A DNA stretch of 64,000 nucleotides from Onchidella celtica (taxonomy: Eukaryota; Mollusca; Gastropoda; Systellommatophora; Onchidiidae), in contig OZ007572.1 of the NCBI GenBank assembly GCA_963931925.1, positions 22,740,730 through 22,804,729 on the forward strand, read 5' to 3'. Under the pieces are notes generated by a model that was given only the letters and a program-made list of their open reading frames with translations, was not told where the DNA came from and ran no database searches. Each line of letters opens with the position of its first letter. The first letter of the stretch is position 1. Of this stretch, positions 15,001 to 30,000 are shown in pieces. The position numbers and the translations under genes are program-made.

Positions 15001-18000
15001 ATGTATAAAGCAATCCTTTAACGAAGCTTGGAACTAGAAAGGCTGAAATTAAAAATAAAAAGGTCAGCATCCATACATCAGTCTGATGCAGATTTGTATG
15101 GGATTTCCATAAGGCTGGTAGGATTATCATCAGGATGAATTTCTTACATTAAACTAACAAAGGCACAATACTGTAACCAGTGGACCGACATCAGAACAAT
15201 GTCATTCTAAAAAGCAAACTTGAGGTTAATCCTACGTGGTTGGATTGATGTAGGGTTGTTTGCTGGCAGCAAAAATACAATAGTTATTGTCTATTGGTTC
15301 ACATAATTCCCCAATATCATTGTACAAGATATCATCCTTATTATATGGCCTTTAGCGTCTTTACAGACGGTCTTAGCAGCTAGAATATTCACTTTCACTT
15401 TGACTGACAGCTTCTCTCGTGGCTTATTCTACCAATGTTTGACCCGAGAGTGCGATGGCAGTGATTGCAGGTCAGTCTTTTATCCTTATTAGGTAATAAA
15501 TATTTAATAAAGTTAATTGTATATTTAAATGACAAAGAGGGATACATTATACTTCCACTTCCTTGTTTATTTACAACGGTGCAGGAAATTTGTTCACCAT
15601 TTATAATTTTTTTTTTGTTATCCTCTTGTAAATACAATATAAGATAAATAAGATCAAAATTACTTTATTATCCCATAAGTAAATTAATTTCACAGAGTAC
15701 AAAAGTAAGAGCACATATACATATCTTATGTACTATCACATGAACAAACACATCGTCACTACTCTACGCTAATAGTATAATACATTTTTGAGATATTAAG
15801 AAAAAAAACATTTCTTTTCCTGTCATCTGGTGACTTATGCCATTATGATTCTATCAGATTATTACTTTTTTCCTACTGGCACATTTCTTTTTCCTATATG
15901 TAATATTATCTTATAGCCCTCATGCTCAGGAATGTAATGAATGCATCAGTTGCCTTTTGGCATAAGTCTGACATGTGACATTATCATAGAGCAGTGACAA
16001 CATATTCATGTTCTGAAATAATTCAAGAGCCGATAAAATGTACGTGCCAAGATACTGTGATTAGTTCTCAGAGTCAGATGTAAATACAGTTTCCTAATGA
16101 TTGGTAAACAATTCTATACCTTTTGCTTCTTGGAAATTTCATTGGAGAGCACTTTGGATGAATCAAGTACTTGAATGGCTGACTCATCTTCCAGAATGTT
16201 GCCCTCTGAGGCTGACAGAGTGTACAAGATTTTATCTTCAATCTCCTTAAGTTGCCGCTTATTTGCTGCACTCGATACAATAAGTGCTTGTCTTTCTTCC
16301 TCCAGTTCAGGTCTGTAGAATAAAGGGCAGCATTTAATAGTTATTGGTAGGTTTCAATAATAATTTTCGTATCAAAGACTATCTCATAGGTTAGCAACCA
16401 GACTGTCTTATGTTCAAAATCATCAAATTGAGAAAAATGAGTTTGAAATGTTAACCTGAATGAAAATTCAGACAATTGCAATGATTTCAATATGGTCACA
16501 TGAATAGTTTTATTGTGTCTTGCATATCTGCAGGAATTTAAGAGTAATGAATAAAATTGGACATAACATATTTTGGTGGATAATCCTCACTGTGTAACTC
16601 AAATCATCCGAACGCAAGTAATGTGTCAGAATTATGATACAGACGTGCTGTGGATGGATCTGAATCTTCATTTATTTGAATGTCGCACATTAGATATGAT
16701 ATAAGTAACTCGGATATGATTGTCTGTAGGCGAACAGTGGGTCAAAATGTAACTAAAACTCACCTAACTTTTAACTTGGAGAGTGGAAAACTTCTCTCAC
16801 GGTCAGTAATAATATTAATATAGAGGCTTCTCTATTCTAGTGAGACATAAAATGAGTTTCCGAGACATGTCGAGAAAGACAGACAGGCAAGAGAAAAGCA
16901 TGAAAAAGTACAGAAAGAAAACAGGACAGGAGGGAAAGAGAATGGAAGGGGAGAAGCAAAAAAAAAAAAAAACGAAAAAAAAAAAACAAACTTTTCTTTG
17001 GCAACAACTATCCCCAACAGCTGATCTTCCAGGCCTTCAGGCGTGATCATAAAATTGAGCAGAGACACCTTGGTAGAGATCTCTGGCAGATAATGAGGAT
17101 TCCTCAGCTTAGTGGTGATGTAGAATCGAAATTCGGCACTAAATTCTAGGGCCTGGTCACCCATCATGATCATATTCACTCCACCTGGGGTGGAAAATAA
17201 AAGCTGAAATATAAGACTGTCAAAATAGGGCAGTATAAAATGCCATTTTCCCACAGGTAAGAATCATAGCTGTTGTTTAGGTATTTCAAACTAAGTAAGT
17301 GAAACATTTTATACAGCCCATTGCATGCACAATCTCTCAGACTCCACTGCAGTTCCGCAATCAATGTGAACAAGTAAAGTTATAACTAAAATTCAAATAA
17401 GTTGTCAGATTTGCCATTATTTTAGGGGACCATCCAGTATTCAGGATGTCAGGAGGGACAAAAGAAATGATTTTTATGCAAAACAAGAACTTCCTCCAGT
17501 AAAGTGTAAGTCTGTGGAGAAATTATGGGCATGTTTCTAATATACATGGAGTAAATTATATGACCAGTGATGTGTGTTACAGTGTTTTGTATTTCAGAAA
17601 TCCTAACCAGCTTTACAGGGCCTGGGTTTACGTACTACTTAGGGTGTCCCGTATTGAAATGGGCGTTTAGCTGGCAGGACTGAGTGGTTATTACATGATT
17701 TTGGGCCTCCATACCCAAACGAATGTGCTGCGTTCCGAGAATCCAAGTTTAGGACTCTCAGATGTTAAGTACGCATATTTATTAAACGCTCTACGATTTT
17801 TCTATTTGTTTAATTTTCTATCTAGATGTAGCTAAAAAATTTTTTTCCGGACGAAGGATAATAAACCAAAAGCTTGATTTGTCTTTTCCTTTTCCTTTTG
17901 CATTTGATTGCATTGTTTCTGTATTATTTCTTATAAGAGGCTCTGCTACTACATACAGCTTTTTCTTTTTGCCACATTTTGACTTCGCTTCAAACCTTGC

Positions 18001-21000
18001 TGCAACCCCACAGATTTTCTGTTGTTTTATATAATATTTCATCAACGTCTCATATATGGAACACCTGTAGTTGCCTGCAAAAGACTAAAATTCAATTCCA
18101 CATGATTCATAAAATCACTGAAATTTCTCTCTCTTTCTCTCTCTCTCTATATATATTTTCCGCATTTCCCCACTTACCTTGTTTAAAAGTTTGTTTAAGA
18201 AGCAGTGGCTCTAAGGAAGCGTCCAATTCCTCATACACATTCTCTAGCAGTAGAGGATTGCCAAAACTGACACAATTTTCCAGTATCCTCATGTAATCAT
18301 GGTCAGACAGTTTGATGACTGACAAAGTTTTGTCTTTCTCCATGTTCTTGACCCATCTGTTGGCTTGACCATCAGGGTCAATCATCAAAGGCCTGGCATG
18401 CAAATGAGAATATTAATAATCACATGTGTTACAAAACCCTGACAAGCTGCAAATCACTAAACATATAAATATAATTATCTAAAAGTCAATTGTTAGCTGG
18501 AATTATAAACTACCAGGATGAGTTTGAATGTGACAAGAAAGAAAAAAAAGTTGTATATTGCAAAGCCCTAACATAATAATAATAATAATAATAATAAGTA
18601 CATTTATATAGCGCTTTATGCCTAGACCTCAAAGCGCTTTACAAACGCATTCACTCCCACATTCTAATTGTACATAATATGCACACAATCTCACTCAAGC
18701 ACATGCACAGATTCCTAATGCTATAGAAGTTAGTTTGACAAATATTTCTTAAAAAGGTAAGTCTTGAGGTGTTTTTTGAATATTGCAACACTGCATGCAG
18801 ACCTCAATGAAAATGGCAATGAATTCCAAACAGATGGTCCGACAATACTAAAAGCTCTGTCACCATATCTCTTAAGTTTGGATCTTGGTACCTCTAAAAA
18901 TTTTGAATTTTGTGACCTAAGATCTCTCGTAGGTGCATAGGGACAGAGTAGTTCTTTTAAATAAAAAGGTTCTGAGGTTTGAAGTGCATTAAAACATAAA
19001 ACCGCAATTTTGTATTCAATCCTGGCTTTAACAGGTAGCCAGTGGAGAGTTTGTAGCATTTCTGTTCCACTTTCTGATTTAGACTTGCCGAGAACCAGAC
19101 GAGCAGCGTAATTTTGTACTTTTTGAAGTTTTCGAATATTTTCATCAGACAGGCCCGCTAGCAGTGAGTTGCAATAGTCTAAACGAGACAAAACCAAAGA
19201 AATTACCAGTGTCTTTATTGATTCTTTGTTTAAAACAGACTTCATTTGAGAGATCTTTCGAATTTCATAGAACATTGACCTGATCATAGAGTTTATTTGA
19301 TGTTCCATGGACAAGGTGCAGTCAAGAATAACACCCAAATTTTTGGCTCTATCTACAAAGTTGACAACTGCACCTGCAATATTGATGTTTTCTATTTCGA
19401 CTTTATTCAGTCTGGAATCAGTGGAGCACAGCAATACCTCAGTTTTGTCATTATTTAATTTGAGTTTGTTGGTATACATCCATGATTGTACAGATTCATA
19501 ACAGTTTTGCAAATTAGAGACAAGGGATGAAAAGGCAGATAGACGAGTAGATTGATACAGCTGAGAATCATCAGCATAAAAGTGATAATGAATATCATGT
19601 TGCCTAAAAACAGCTGCTAAAGGTAAAGTGTACAACGTGTATAGAATAGGGCCTAAAACAGACCCTTGGGGTACGCCGAATTTCAAGTGAAATTGGCTGG
19701 AACACTTTCCTTGAACAATCACTGATTGTAATCTTTCAGTGAGATACGATTTAAACCACAATAAAACATTTCCAGTTAATCCAAAGTTTTTGGCTAATCT
19801 TTTGAGAAGGATGGAATGGTCAATAGTGTCAAATGCAGCGGACATGTCCAGAAATGTTAAAATAGAAACATTACCATCATCTATTGACCTAAGTACATCA
19901 TTTGTAATTCTTAAAAGTGCTGTTTCGGTGCTATGATTCTCCCTGTATGCTGACTGAAAAGGCTCAATTAGCTCATTCTTATTTAGGTGTTCTTTAAGTT
20001 GTGCTAACACAACCTTCTCCAAAATTTTTGAGATGAAAGGTAAGTTTGACACAGGGTGATAATTTTTCATTTCCTCTGGATCTAGACTTTGCTTTTTTAA
20101 CAGTGGACACACAACAGCTTTCATAAGATGAAAAGACTAAAGAAAAATACAAATTATTGATTATTTTGAATTCCTCGCTTTTTTTGGTTACGTTAGAAGG
20201 AAAAGGGCAACCTTGTAAGGTCATCAGAATGATGTTTATATACAAAAAAGAGGCCCACACAAATGGCAAGCTACATAGGATGCTCCAAATAGACAAAAGA
20301 ACACAGATCATTTGTGAGTGTGCATGAGAAAACCCACAATAAGTCACAAACATGACATTTTGAGTTCTGTACACATAATAAAAGACAAGACATTTCTGAT
20401 AAATTGAAGTCAGTGACCCCCCTAAAACAAGATTTTGAGAAAACGGCATTTAATCCTAAAAGTGGCAATAGCTAATTGACCCATTAATATTGGAATGATT
20501 GCTGTTAGGAGACTCTAGTCTAATAACTAAGCCGTTATAGAGATCATACTGACTACTGTTCACTGCTCATCTACAGTTTACCCTGTAGCATGCCACGGTC
20601 CCCTAAACAACAGCCAAGTCGGAAGTTTTTGGATCTTGTTAGGAGACCGTAGTCTAATTACAACGCCTTTATAGAGATCATAGCGAGTAGTGTTCACTGC
20701 TCGTCTACAGTTTACCCTGTAACATGCCACGGTCCCCTAAACAACAGCCAAGTTGGAAGTTTGTGTCAGACCCACATTTTCACTTCAAAGCCGTTTTTCT
20801 CAAAATCAGCTCTACCGACATATTGTGGGTTTTCTCATGCACACTCACATATCTGAACCAAGGCGCTCATTTAAGTGCACAAAGTCATAGTTTTCAATAA
20901 GAGCCAAATCCATTCATTCTGATAAAAAGATTTAGGACCCAAGTTTTCACAAGACTCAAATTGTTCAATCTGTAGGGTTGTGAAATCAGCCTTAGGCGGT

Positions 21001-24000
21001 GCTTGATTCTTCCTGTGTATTAGATTAATATCAGTAACACTATTGGGCACATGTGCTTACCATCGACGAGAATTGGCAACGATAACACCATTATCCACAG
21101 AGAATGAATCCCTGGGAAGGCCCGCAATGTTCCAAGCTTGAATCTTGATGGGTTCCCCAAGACAGCATGTCAGGGAGAATTCAAGAGATGCAGGAATTTT
21201 CTTGGTCTGCCAAAAAGAAAAATTGTTTTGTGGTTTTCAAATACCATGGACATTTAATAAAATCAGAAATTTAAAGAAGTATACACAACGAAAAGATGTC
21301 CAACGAATGAGGAACACTCTTGGTCTGACAAAAAATATTTTTAAATATTAGTAATTTCTCCGAATATTATTGGTAAAATCTAATCCAATTCATCATCCAC
21401 TTCAGACTGAAATATGATACAAAACGCATAAAAATTTAGTTTCATAAGGTTCTGATAAACAAACACAAAAAAACAGCATGTCAGAGATTTTCAAGTTAAG
21501 ATTATTCCCATGATATTCCTTGGAATATTTGCCAAAAATCTGGACATCTCTGCTTTCAAGACTTAAACCACTTAGCATTATTATATTCAATTTAAATTTA
21601 AATAAACATTTTTTTTTTTTTAAATCTTAAAATAGATATACAATAAACAAGATAAGTGAATTTTTTCATATCTCACAATTTGAACTTATGTTGTGTACCC
21701 ATTGCTAATTCAAATCAATGGAGCATACACAAAACATGATCTTACTTTGCAAGTTTTAACCCATAGTTTAGTAGTGTCATCTCTGAATGGGGATGTAAAG
21801 GGCCCTAAGTAGGCAATGACTCCAGCAGAGATAACAATATCCCCTGTCAGATTGTCGTATGTTTTTTGCAAATCTTCCGCAGCTTTTGTCCATCGTGACT
21901 TCTCACCACCAAGACCACCAATGAGTTTTTCTGCTCTCACCAATTTCTTTGCACACAGATCCACCTAAACATGAGAAAACAAAAAACATTACGTCCTTGC
22001 TGCCTTAATAATAACTCTACATAACGGCATTGGCAAGTAGCATAAATCATTCATTCACCTTCTTATCTGTTAGTATCTGTGGCGGACAATGTTGAAAAAA
22101 AAAAAAAAGATGCAGTTAATTAGAGATCCAAAAAGAAAAAGCAAATTTACATGATTATAATTATTCATGCTGTAGATTTTTAAATTATTTTTTTTTTATA
22201 TTAGTGAATGACTTTGAAGAAAGAGAGTTCTACAAATGTTACTGCCTGAGTGTAATGCAAGGTACCTGTAAAACGAAACACCATTATTTCTAGAAAAATC
22301 AATGGGAAGAATCAGAGAGGATACTTCTTCTTAACATGACCAGGTAAATAATGAGTAAACATTCTACCACTGTGTGTTCTCAAATTATTTATTTACAAGC
22401 TTAAAAGCTGGGCCCCGTGCGGACCCCCCAACCACTGCCCCACCCATCACTTTCTTCCATCTCTATATGGTATTCCTGCTCTAATTTCAGCCGCGAGCAT
22501 GGTGAACAGTTTGAATAACCGAATAGCAGTGACCTACATGCAACAAGAAGTGTTCACACCGAGGGTAAAGCTCATGAAAAAAAGGGATCGCGGATGAGCA
22601 GTCAGCAGCACAAAGCAAACTCAAAAAAATTGAAAAACAAAAGCAATCAAAATATCTAAACTTCGGTGCGCCCTCCACGGTATCTGAAACCTACATGCAA
22701 AAATTTGGTTATTGTAGGTAGCCCAATAAAAAAGCCTTTTGCGTTCAAAGTTGAGAATTTGTGAATTATATATATTAGATTACCAGATTTATTAACTACT
22801 TATGTAATTCATCATCAAAATTGTCTTTATTTATTTATTTATTTATTTATTTACGTGTTTATTTATTTATTTTTGTAGTGGCTATCTTTGCCTTTTGCCC
22901 TGTGTCGGACAAAACTTACCATGTGCTCCAGCTGCTCTTTTTTGTCTTCAGTTTCCTCAAATGTCCTCTGTAGATCTGCCAGCTTTTTTTCAACTGCTGC
23001 AAGTTCAGCTCTTTTCTTGTTCAGCGTTGCCATCATCACTGCTAATTCCGATTCTGCACCTGCCAGTTTTATTTTCTTGGGAGCTACAACTTTGGCTACC
23101 CGATCATAAATTTCCATGGCCAGAATCCATTTACATAAACCTGCAAGCCAAACAGGTATGTTCCATTACAATCTTTACTACAAATACAAAGCTCGGTAAC
23201 ACAAATAATAAAACACCAAAAATCAGATCATAATAGTATCTTTAAGTTATGTTGTAACAGTCACAACAAGATTTTGGGAAAAACCCAACAAATGGAAAAT
23301 AGGTTCTACGTAGACGAGCTGGTTTCGACACCATACCAGCATCAATCTCATGTAGGGAACCCGCCCTAACAATAATCCTACCATCCCCATGGTAATACTA
23401 TACAAATCTATATTGGATTGATGTAGGGATGATGCCTGGAGGTGTACCTTCTGCAGCTGATGAGGCTTTTGCCACAACTTTCGGATCAAACTCAGGATTG
23501 GTAAGATACTGCTTTCTAATAGTGGCCATGACTGCCTCAGGGATATTGTCTTTATCATAACTCTTGAGGTCATTCAGGAAGTTTAAGTCATTCAGCAGCT
23601 TTTTACTGGGTGTCCAGAAGTCCATAATCTGTGGGCAGACCAAGAAAACATCTACGTCAGGCATTTGAGTTTTTGAGTTTGGAGAAAGAACGTCAACATG
23701 ACAACAGTCACAATGTGCTAGGAAGAAGAAAGACAAAAGATGGAATAAAACACAGAGTAATAAGATAGAAGAAGACCCTACCAGAAGCTCCCACCAACCA
23801 CTCCCTATCACAGGCATAAACACTCATCAATTCTATATACATTTCAGAACTTACCCATGCTTGCCAGTCTGGTACCAGTTTCTGACTAAACCATAAAAGC
23901 ATAAGCTTCAAAATTTGAACACAGTTTACAGTTGATACTTGAATCATAACATGACCATTGATGATTACCAATATTAGGGCATCTATTTCTAAAAAAAATC

Positions 24001-27000
24001 TTTTTCTTTCAATTCATTTCAACCGCATTTGGTGTCCAGTTTTGTTCACTTTTGGCTTTTATAGTTTTTATTTGACTGCCTTTCAAGAACGTATTAGATT
24101 ATGCCTTAGAGTGCAATTCATGCTAAATGCTGGTAAATTTTAATGTTAAAAACGGCTCCGGTTCAAACACATTACTTGTTCATTTGCATTACTGGAACGA
24201 GAAATGTTCCTTTGCCATTACATTGGAAAAACAAAATCAATAACAAAGAACAAAAAACAATAAATTGAATGAAATCAAGTATATTTATTGCTTTGAATTT
24301 ATTGTTTGTTTTTTTATGTTATGAGGACAAGGACAACCCTGCAAGGTCATCAATATGATGTTTGTGTCAGAAAAACAAAAAACACAGCCACACAAATGAC
24401 ACAATGTGTAGTCAACTCTATGTTGTAGGCAAATCAATAACACACCATTCATGAATAGCCAAACTCATGCACTGAGAGAATAAGCCCAGTATATTATACA
24501 ACTGAAGTTTTGAGAATTTTACCAATATAATTGTTGGATGAACTACGAGTGGGTAATGTGGTTACTGCGTGGGTTCAATAGTAACTCCCTTAAGGATACA
24601 CAGGATTAACAAACACAGGGTTCTGCTGGCAATCTTATTTATTCAAAAAAAGCCTAACAAAGGTATCACTACCAAAAAGGCATGGGAAAAACTCTACCAA
24701 GAAAAAGAAAAAGAAGCCAAGAAAAAGAAGAGGCCCATAAAAAGAAGCCCAACCAGCCATAAGCTGGAACAAGAGAAAAGACAAAAACATGATTAGGATA
24801 TAATGACAACATTAATCAGGCAATCAACGGTGGACACACATAGTAATAGTATTAAGTATTAAATCAAACAACAACAACATAATATAGAATTTAAGCAATA
24901 ACCAACTGGATATGTATGCATGGAATAAAATAGCGCTAAGGTTAATGAATAACAACTACAAGTGGCTATATCATATACACAAGGAGTTTCCTAGTACACT
25001 GGCAACATAAACTAATTAATGTACTAATCAAAGTATGAAGGACATAACAAATGAAGGGGCAAGAACACAATAGTTTCGCTCCACTGAGCCGGTGTACAGC
25101 ACATCCAGAGTGGCCATTCCATTTAATAACGCAGTGGCCAACATGGCCCACTGACCGTCCATAACACAGACGCTGCATCCCAATGCAGGCCATCCTCATA
25201 GGCCCACTCCCATTATTAGTACTAACCCGCCCCCGGGGCTATTGTATTGGTTACCTCCCTTCCCAATCGATACTGAAGGGTCATGCCCTTTGACCTTAGC
25301 CGCGGAGCTATGCCGCCAGGCTAACATGTGTATGACACACCACTAGATACATAAAGTAATGTGTACATTCCTTAAAATGAAACTGCCCTTCACACACTTA
25401 CGAAACTCATAGAAGCATAATACATCTGGATAACTATAATACATGCACATGATATATATATATATATGTCGGCGAGACTCATTGCAACATATGTGTAGAC
25501 TCACTGAAACATTGTTCATCCACCGCCGCACATCGAACAATCCTGGGGCTCACCCATGTGAGGCCCAACTAATATTATACATCTCCAATACATGTAATTA
25601 ATTACACATCTTAAACACTAAACACGCAATCACAATCACACTGCTCTCTATAGCATAGTGGTACTGGCAAGGTACACAAATACCCGTAATACAATCAAGT
25701 GTGTAGTGCCGCTCGCTATAACATAAGTCATCCACATCAACATGTCAGGAAATCCTCACTGCCTACCACAACAAGGCAATGCTACACACACACTATATAT
25801 ATGCACACAAGCAAATCGTGATAGCTTGGTTAGCGAGCCATCATTATCATCTAGCACCGCAAACGTTAACTTTGACAATAAAGTCACAATATCAAGACAC
25901 TGCGCTGCATCGCGCATCCTACACGTCTAATGACAATGGCAATTACCGTTGAGCCGGACTCATAATGGTCTCTGTAGATCAGCATTCTCTACGCGGCATC
26001 CAAGAAAGGGGGGGGGGGGGGGGTGCGCAAATTAAAGTCACTTCTAATATAATAGTCTCCAACTTACCCAAAGTCTCTCCGGGTCCTGCGCTACCGCTTC
26101 ATGCCTTATGGGGCGGGGTGGCGATGGCAAGCGTCGGCAAGCCTCTGAGCTGCTACGGGCCCGGGTTGCTGGTCTGGGTTCACTGTGCTGTCGGCTCTTG
26201 TCTCTGCGTCTATGATGGAGTGTGCTGACCACTCGAACTCGCATCCTATCTATGAGCCAGCGCGGACGTCCGAGAGAGCTATTACGTAGCCCGTGTTGCA
26301 CAAGTGAAAGGCTCGGACATGGAGTCCAGCCGAACAACATAACCGGTTAGGGTCCTAACACAATCGAATTTACAGTACGGTTAAAAGGGTGCACACAAAA
26401 GTCAATTAGGTATCCCAGTAAACTGCAGAAATTGCTATAATTGAATAAATTTGACCCAGGTTGGATTTATCGGGGATAACATGCGTCTAACTCGTGGTTT
26501 ACTCTAGATCCGAGATCCTCTTATTAATCATTTCAATAGGACATGTGCATCAAAGTACAACGAAATTAGTACCATTATAAAGCAGAAACTTGCTGCTACA
26601 ATTCTAACTGACTACTTTTACCAGAAACCCGGTAATAGTTTTAATATAAATTTTCAAAGTGTCAGGACTAACAACATTCGACAATTTTGTGCGGGATACT
26701 TTCGTCCATTAATACGACGTATCTCCATTGATAACAAACGTTATCATGAGTACCTATTTTGTACCGATAGGGTATTGTCTACTCTCAAAAATGAATTCGG
26801 GTTCCCGTCTTTCTGTCGGTGGATAACAACGAAGGAGCGAGTTGTAAGAAACTTAAAGCCATGATATAAGAGTTGGAAGCCCGGTGGTCAACATTTCCAA
26901 CTGACCAATCAAAATGCGCGCTTTTCACCGTGATGTGAATAACGGGTCCCGCGCTAGTATTACAAGGGAAATAATCCAATTAATGGTACTCGGCCAAGTG

Positions 27001-30000
27001 TCCATAAACTACTATGAGTGGCCGTCCCTCACTCACGCACCAGAGTTACCATGAAAGCACATTAAAAATAGAAAGTCGTTCATCCTCTCACATAATTAAG
27101 TTCATACTGAATTATTCAGCTCTATTTGTAAAATTTGAATTGATGGGGCTCTGAATACCATACATAAATAAAGTCCCCAAATAGACGGTGAGCAGTGCAA
27201 AGTTGCCATAATTGTGCCAACTGCTGTAAAACCCAAACTCAAACTCATAACTAAGAAGAAGTTACCTTTTTACTAGGGTCATTGGGATCTGGGACCCTCA
27301 TGGCTGGGATACCTCTCATGACACAAACAGCTGCCATCACGAGCTTCACACCGCTAGGTGGGCTCTTCATAGATTTGACAATGGTGATGTCAGCAGGCTT
27401 TTAGGAATAAATGGGGAAAAACATATGAGTTAAGTATTCCTAGCATGGAGCATACCTGGCCAATGCAGAATAACAATAACGTCCATTAAATTGAGAAGTC
27501 GTTTCTATTTTTCCCATTTCATACTGATAAATTCTGAAATTTTAATGTGTAAGTACGTGTAGTTTTTATTACCTGAAGAGCCATAATAATAACATATTTC
27601 CTAAAATCTTTTAAGTCAGTGGCGACGAGTTCTGGCATTTTTGTGCTGAGCGTATAATACATCACCATCGTATAAATAACTTGTACCATACTTTCCTGAT
27701 ATTGATAGTGATATATATCTCAAGCTTAACTGCCTGATTTTATACGCAAAGAACAAGTGAAATTCAAATCTCATCTGAGGAGACAAACCTAAAAATATTA
27801 TCAGGCTGAGTGTAGTTATATAATCCGACTCAGTTAAATTACTTAATGAACACATTGTATCATTACTTGGCTGGATGTTCAATGTGCAAACTATTTTTTT
27901 TATGACTTGCACTTGTCTTCACCCTAACAAAATAAAAATTTTAAAAAAAACGATGTCATTCCTCTGTGCAAACTTGACGTCAAGCCTATGCGTCGAATTT
28001 CCATGGGGCTATTGGCTGGGAAGTGCCCTCAGCAATACTTTCGTAGAACTTCCTTAATATTGCTATACAACAGCCTCTACTACCCATTAAATATTGGACA
28101 AACCCACCTTCAAAGTGTCTAATGCAGCCAATGCAGCTTCTAATGCCGGCAAAGCCTCCGCTAAGTCTGCTTCACATTCATCTTTCAGAGCTTTTGCAAC
28201 AGCTGCAGATTCATTGGCCACCGCTTCATCAGCCTTGACCCTTTTGCTAGTCTCCGCTACACTAGCTGATTCTTTCTCAATAACCACCATCATTCTGTCT
28301 GTTTCTGCTGCGGAAACCACTAGTTGTGGTTGTAGCTCTTCTAATTCTGTTTGCATGGTTGCCACCTGTGAAAGGGGGGGGGGGGGGGGGGGATTTTTTT
28401 TTTTTTACATTTCGCGCACTTAGTTCTTGTTTGTTTTGTTTCCATTTTCTGAAAAACTGGACTTCTTTTAGTAAATAGAAGAGGTATAACAAATGCCCAC
28501 TTTGACTCTTGTTTAAAATGCACTGTGGCACTTATAAAGCTGTTTCATAGTTTCAACTTATTCTAACTCTTTATTATAAAGGCTGTTCTTAGGGAACTCG
28601 ACAAAGCCAAATAGATAATACTGAGTTGTGTTCGCTGCTCATCTATAGCTTACTGTGTAAAATACCATGGTGCCCTGACAATAATACTAAAGCCGTAAAC
28701 ACTTAACATCAAATTTCTCAGTTGTGCAAAAAGTGGAGCTGGAACAAACGAGAACAAAGGTTGCAGTTTGTTAATCAACATCAATCTGGAGAGGATGAAA
28801 TGTGTCCATGAATAAAAGAGTACTACAACCTCACTTTTGTTTTGTATGCTGGATAACTCCACAAAAGTTTACAGGATTTTCCATTCTTCCAGTAAAATGA
28901 ATGTCTAACTCCCCCTGAGATGAAATAAACTGATTATTTTGAGTCTTTTTCTCTTAGCCTACCATCTATATCAAAGGAAAAGACAGTGTCAACTCAATTT
29001 TCTCAAAAAACAAAGCGGAGTAAGACCACTCTTTTATTCGTAGGCATAAATTATCAAACAAGTTTCTCAACTGTAACAATATAAAACATGAATTCTCATG
29101 CTAAACATTCAACTTAGCTATCACCACAGAATATCATATTACCAGACACACAAAATAATGTCATTCAATGTAAACATAAAATGCACTGGCTGCCATTTCA
29201 GGGAAACAAAGAGACTCAATGAAAATATATCTGCACTGGATGATACAATGTCTTCAAATGTTCCAAAATGTGAAAGAAAATAAATGCAATTATATACCAC
29301 TTTCAAAGCTGAAGATGATTTCATGCAATTGCTGACTGATAACAATATGAAAACACTTGTAACAAGAAAATCCGTATGCTAGACATAGATGCATGAATGT
29401 AGTGCCATCACACAATTTTTGATAAAGGTTTCAAATATGTGAAGCTACAAGCTAAAAAACACTTTCAAACATTTTTGTGTTCTATGTCCAGTGCCATAAT
29501 TTACATTGTACTCTTGGCTCAACAAGCCACTGAGTTGCTTGCTTCACCACAATAAACTAAAGACTTTGGACATCCATCACATCACCTGGTACCTGAGAAG
29601 CAGCAAATGCCAATTTCTCCAGTCCAACCACATATCTTCTTTTTGCCTTCATGGTCTCATCTTGTTTGGCTTTTAATAAAGTCTTGAATGAATGAATAAG
29701 CTCCAGGTATGAAGTTGGGGTCACGTAATTATGACGGCCTTGCTCTTCCAAAAATCTATAAATATTCAGGAAACCTTAAAGCAGATTGTGTGAAAGATAC
29801 TGGAGACCATTATGATCACTTTGAATGCTAGGAATATTTAAACATAGTGGAATAATTTTTGCACAAATGGGATATATTCCTCTAAAGGACCACCAAGGGT
29901 CCCTCAAACCTGATAAAAATATCTGTTGAAGCAAACTTTCTCACAACTGAAGGTTGCAGCTGCACAGAAAAAAACTTGACTTAATCCTTTGTTTTATCTT

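Noticed and set aside
25965..26340. Overlapping ~90-residue frames in the GC-rich part of the 24.5-27.1 kb insertion
   Set aside because: Present on both strands, no known domain, and explained by high GC content and a G homopolymer.
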